Shown here one piece after another: positions 61,672-64,000 of a stretch of 64,000 nucleotides of DNA (within the stretch, counting starts at the first letter, position 1; each line of letters begins with the position of its first letter). Location of the stretch: contig NZ_CAXUQC020000001.1 in NCBI RefSeq assembly GCF_964253025.1, positions 4,030,001 to 4,094,000 on the forward strand, in the 5' to 3' direction. The stretch comes from Rhizobacter sp964253025. GTDB taxonomy: Bacteria > Pseudomonadota > Gammaproteobacteria > Burkholderiales > Burkholderiaceae_C. The notes under the pieces are model-generated. The model ran no database searches. It saw nothing but the letters and a program-made list of their open reading frames with translations, and was not told the origin of the DNA. A program made the position numbers and the translations under genes.

Positions 61672-62577
61672 TCAACGTGAGCGGAAAGGAACTTCTGCGA
61701 TACCGCGCTCACCCGGCCGCGTGACGAACAGCGCCCCGTCGAGGGTCGCATCAAAACCCTCGGCCGGCTGTGCGGGCCGGATCGAGGCAACGAAAAGGTG
61801 GTCCAGCTCCGGCCCGCCAAAGGCGCACATGGAGGGCTTGGACACGGGCATGCGAATCGAACGGTCGAGTTTGCCGTCAGCCGTGAAACGGTGCACGAGA
61901 CCGGAATCATTGCCGCAGATCCAGTAGCCACCCGCTTCATCGAGCGCCGCGCCGTCGGGGCGGCCGGGCAGGGGCTTCATGTCCACGAACGGCTCACGCG
62001 GGCCGGGCAAACCGTCGGCGCCGAGGGCCATGCGCCAGATCGTTTGCACGTTGGGGTGCGAGTCCGACAGGTACATATGGCTGCGGTCGGCCGTGAAGGC
62101 GAGGCCGTTGCCGGTGATCAGACCCTCGACGAGCGGCTCGCCGATGCCCTCGGGCGTCACGCAATAGAGCTTGCCGCCGGGCCGTGCCAGCGACATGTCG
62201 CGCACCATGGTGCTCACCCAGTAGCGGCCGTCGCGGTCGCAGCGGCCATCGTTGAACCGCATGCCCGGCTCGGCGAATTCCATGGGGAAGCGCAGTCGCT
62301 CGACGGCCTCGCTGCCCTCTGCGGGCAGGTCGAGCTCGAACACGCCCGTCTCCATGCCGGCCAGCAGGCCGCCGCCTTCGCGCAGCACGATGCTGCCGAT
62401 GCGCTCGCGCGTGCCCCAGCTGCGCACCGTGCCGCTGGCCCAGTCGTAGCGGCGAACCTGGCGGCCCTCGATGTCGATCCAGAACAGCGCCTGTTCCGCC
62501 ACCGACCACACCGGGCTTTCGCCGACCTGATCACGCAATGGCGAGACTGCACGCACGGCGTCGTCGCGGGTGCTCAT
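61672..62577 (-). CDS. SMP-30/gluconolactonase-family aldarolactonase
   Basis: 301-residue six-bladed propeller. Metal ligands: Glu in VGESPVWSVAEQALFWIDIE, Asn in EGLITGNGLAFTADRSHMYL, and Asp in LPGRPDGAALDEAGGYW; also MRFNDGRCDRDGRYW. Beside uronate dehydrogenase it should open galactaro- or glucarolactone to the aldarate. ATGA overlap with the dehydrogenase gene; 14 nt before dctP. Confidence 0.92.
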   Translation of the reverse strand: MSTRDDAVRAVSPLRDQVGESPVWSVAEQALFWIDIEGRQVRRYDWASGTVRSWGTRERIGSIVLREGGGLLAGMETGVFELDLPAEGSEAVERLRFPMEFAEPGMRFNDGRCDRDGRYWVSTMVRDMSLARPGGKLYCVTPEGIGEPLVEGLITGNGLAFTADRSHMYLSDSHPNVQTIWRMALGADGLPGPREPFVDMKPLPGRPDGAALDEAGGYWICGNDSGLVHRFTADGKLDRSIRMPVSKPSMCAFGGPELDHLFVASIRPAQPAEGFDATLDGALFVTRPGERGIAEVPFRSR

Positions 62578-63392
62578 TCGAACGGCCCCGTGCGCACGAA
62601 CGGACCGCCTTGATACAGGGCCGCCGGGTCGTTGAAGTCGATGGACTGCTGGCGGGCCTCCACTTCAGCGCGGAAGGGCTCCGAGCTGTCCTGGGGCACA
62701 TAGCCGATGTGGCCCGCCGTGGTGTTGTCCCACCACTTAGTGCGGTTGTCGGAGGCACCGTAGATGACGGAGAAGCCGACCACCGGCGCGGTGAGCGAGG
62801 CCACGACCAGGCGCTCCAGGTCGTCGAAGCTCATCCAGGTGGCGAGCATGCGCCGATCCTTCGGGGCCGGGAACGAGGAGCCGATGCGCAGCGCGACGGT
62901 CTCGATGCCGTAGCGATCGAAGTAGAAGCGGGCCAGGTTCTCGCCGAAGGCCTTGCTCACGCCATACAGGCCGTCGGGCCGCATGGGCGAGGACGGCGTC
63001 AGCACTTCGTCCTGGCGGTAGAAACCGGTCACGTGGTTGGAGCTTGCGAACACCACGCGACGCACGCCTTGCTTGCGGGCGGCTTCGTACAGGTTGTACG
63101 TGCCGACGATGTTGGCCTGCAGGATGGGATCGAAGGGGGTCTCGACCGACACGCCACCGAGGTGCACCACGGCGCTCACGCCTTCCATCAGGGAGAGCAC
63201 GGCCGTACGGTCCTCGAGCGGGGCCTGCACGACTTCCTCGCCCGGCGCGGCAGCACCCAGGTCGGCCAGGTCGGACAGACGCAGCACGTCGCAGTGGGGC
63301 TTCAGGCGGCTGCGGAGTTCGCGGCCAAGGCCGCCAGCGGCGCCCGTCAGCAGCAGGCGAGGAAAACGGATCGAACAGGTGGTAGCGGGCAT
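62574..63392 (-). CDS. udh: Uronate dehydrogenase
   Basis: NAD-dependent short-chain dehydrogenase, extended type; 272 residues from ATG 63392. Rossmann motif RLLLTGAAGGLGRELRSRL; substrate/catalytic region VVFASSNHVTGFY and YGVSKAFGENLARFYFDRYG; SSFPAPKDRRMLATWMSFDD typical of Udh. Oxidises galacturonate/glucuronate to the aldarolactone. No clear ribosome site, so start is less certain. Confidence 0.93.
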   Translation of the reverse strand: MPATTCSIRFPRLLLTGAAGGLGRELRSRLKPHCDVLRLSDLADLGAAAPGEEVVQAPLEDRTAVLSLMEGVSAVVHLGGVSVETPFDPILQANIVGTYNLYEAARKQGVRRVVFASSNHVTGFYRQDEVLTPSSPMRPDGLYGVSKAFGENLARFYFDRYGIETVALRIGSSFPAPKDRRMLATWMSFDDLERLVVASLTAPVVGFSVIYGASDNRTKWWDNTTAGHIGYVPQDSSEPFRAEVEARQQSIDFNDPAALYQGGPFVRTGPFE

Positions 63393-63708
63393 GGTGTGAG
63401 CGGGTGCGGCGAGGGCGCGGAAGCGGCGGTTGTACAGCGCGGCGAGGGCGTGGGATGGGCAGCGAGCGGGTACTGCAAAACCGTTGTCGGTTGTCGTACA
63501 ACGGGATGAATCGTCCTCCACTGACCTGTCGAAGTCAAGGCGAGACGGTGCGGGGATTACCCTAATGCGGGGATACCCGCCACCTGCGGGTTTGTCCGAA
63601 TTCGTGATGAATTGCGCGACATCCGCTCCGGTCGTACGATGACCGACAACAAGAGCGTTCAACAAGCCGCGACCCAGCGGCGCCATTCCACCCCCTGAGG
63701 AGTTCACC
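63393..63708. promoter_or_regulatory. Divergent promoter region with GTTGT-N3-ACAAC operator candidate
   Basis: 316 bp between udh and the lyase gene, no gene seen. GTTGTCGTACAAC (63490-63502) is a short palindrome of the kind bound by GntR/FadR-type repressors, and an overlapping CCGTTGT/ACAACGG pair (63481-63487, 63498-63504) extends it. A second imperfect repeat CGGTC...GACCG lies at 63629-63645. A regulator gene is not in the window. Confidence 0.4.
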
Positions 63709-64000
63709 ATGAAACGAAGAATGTTCGTGCTGTCGGGCCTGACGCCGATCGCACTCGCCGCCTGCGGCGGCAGCGACGATGACGTCGCCACCCCCGATCC
63801 GGGGGCCACCGGAACCCGCGGCGCAGCGCTCGATGCCATGCGGCGCGCGGCCCGCCACATGGACGAACAGGTCTCGTACCGTGGCGGCTATGTGTGGCAG
63901 TACCTGCCCGACCTGTCCGTGAGCTGGGGCGAAATGGAAGCCAAGCGCAGCATGTGCTGGATCCAGCCGCCGGGAACGCCCACGGCGGGGCACGCCTTCC
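63709..64000 (+). CDS. Probable pectate lyase (PL10-like) lipoprotein, 5' part
   Basis: 97 residues visible before the window ends. GAGGAG precedes the ATG. Lipobox LAAC near residue 19 within MKRRMFVLSGLTPIALAACG, then an Asp/Gly linker. The segment MRRAARHMDEQVSYRGGYVW, QYLPDLSVSWGEMEAKRSMC and WIQPPGTPTAGHAF matches my memory of the N-terminal region of PL10-type pectic-acid lyases. Divergent from the uronate genes, which supports the assignment. Confidence 0.65.
   Translation, partial: MKRRMFVLSGLTPIALAACGGSDDDVATPDPGATGTRGAALDAMRRAARHMDEQVSYRGGYVWQYLPDLSVSWGEMEAKRSMCWIQPPGTPTAGHAF

Overview
This is a high-GC window (about two thirds G+C) from a betaproteobacterium, most probably of the Burkholderiales (Leptothrix / Rubrivivax / Roseateles-like). 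The evidence is the order tRNA-Tyr, tRNA-Gly, tRNA-Thr, tuf, tRNA-Trp, secE, nusG, rplK, rplA, rplJ, rplL, rpoB, rpoC, the presence of apaG, rpe, gph and trpEGDC close together, a NtrY/NtrX-like pair, and a PEP-CTERM protein. The taxon is inferred from gene order and protein style, not from a marker search.

Layout. 1-13718: the transcription/translation superoperon, read entirely on the minus strand, from a consensus promoter at 13690-13718 down to an rpoC cut by the window edge. It is rich in RNA hairpins. 13836-20814: a small outer-membrane barrel gene, then trpE-trpG-trpD-trpC-ung (minus), preceded by a candidate leaderless Trp-codon leader peptide; a chalcone-isomerase-like gene and gph lie upstream. 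20815-25268: an accessory stretch (AraC regulator, lipoprotein carboxylesterase, two coupled small unknown genes, a GNAT enzyme) that separates gph from rpe. 25261-34112: rpe, apaG, a membrane protein of the so-called site-specific recombinase (Gcr) family, mltA with an opposed 39-residue membrane protein, an HDOD protein, a sigma-28-type factor, and two paralogous membrane GGDEF proteins, one with a degenerate active site. 34365-39952: a fused indolepyruvate:ferredoxin oxidoreductase, outer-membrane phospholipase A and a PEP-CTERM protein. 40249-44645: cytochrome b561, three YceI-family periplasmic proteins and a hybrid histidine kinase. 44684-54543: proA-queC-lemA, an unknown gene, folE with a BLUF photoreceptor gene, then rsmB, a DUF4390 gene, ntrY, ntrX-like and tRNA-Phe with its terminator. 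54732-58468: a small hydrophilic protein, a GH65-like protein that appears to have lost its catalytic loop, and glycerate kinase. 58481-58755: a 275-bp element with perfect 27-bp inverted termini and nested palindromes. 58843-64000: a uronate cluster: TRAP transporter dctPQM, lactonase, uronate dehydrogenase and, divergent, the start of a probable pectate lyase.

How it fits together. The left third is core growth machinery. The right end reads as a pectin/uronate module: a secreted lyase releases uronates, the TRAP system imports them, uronate dehydrogenase and lactonase turn them into aldarates, and glycerate kinase could take up the glycerate formed further down that route. The most unusual sequences are the nested palindromic element, the candidate trp leader, the GH65-like probable pseudo-enzyme, the active/degenerate GGDEF pair, and several small genes without a recognised family.
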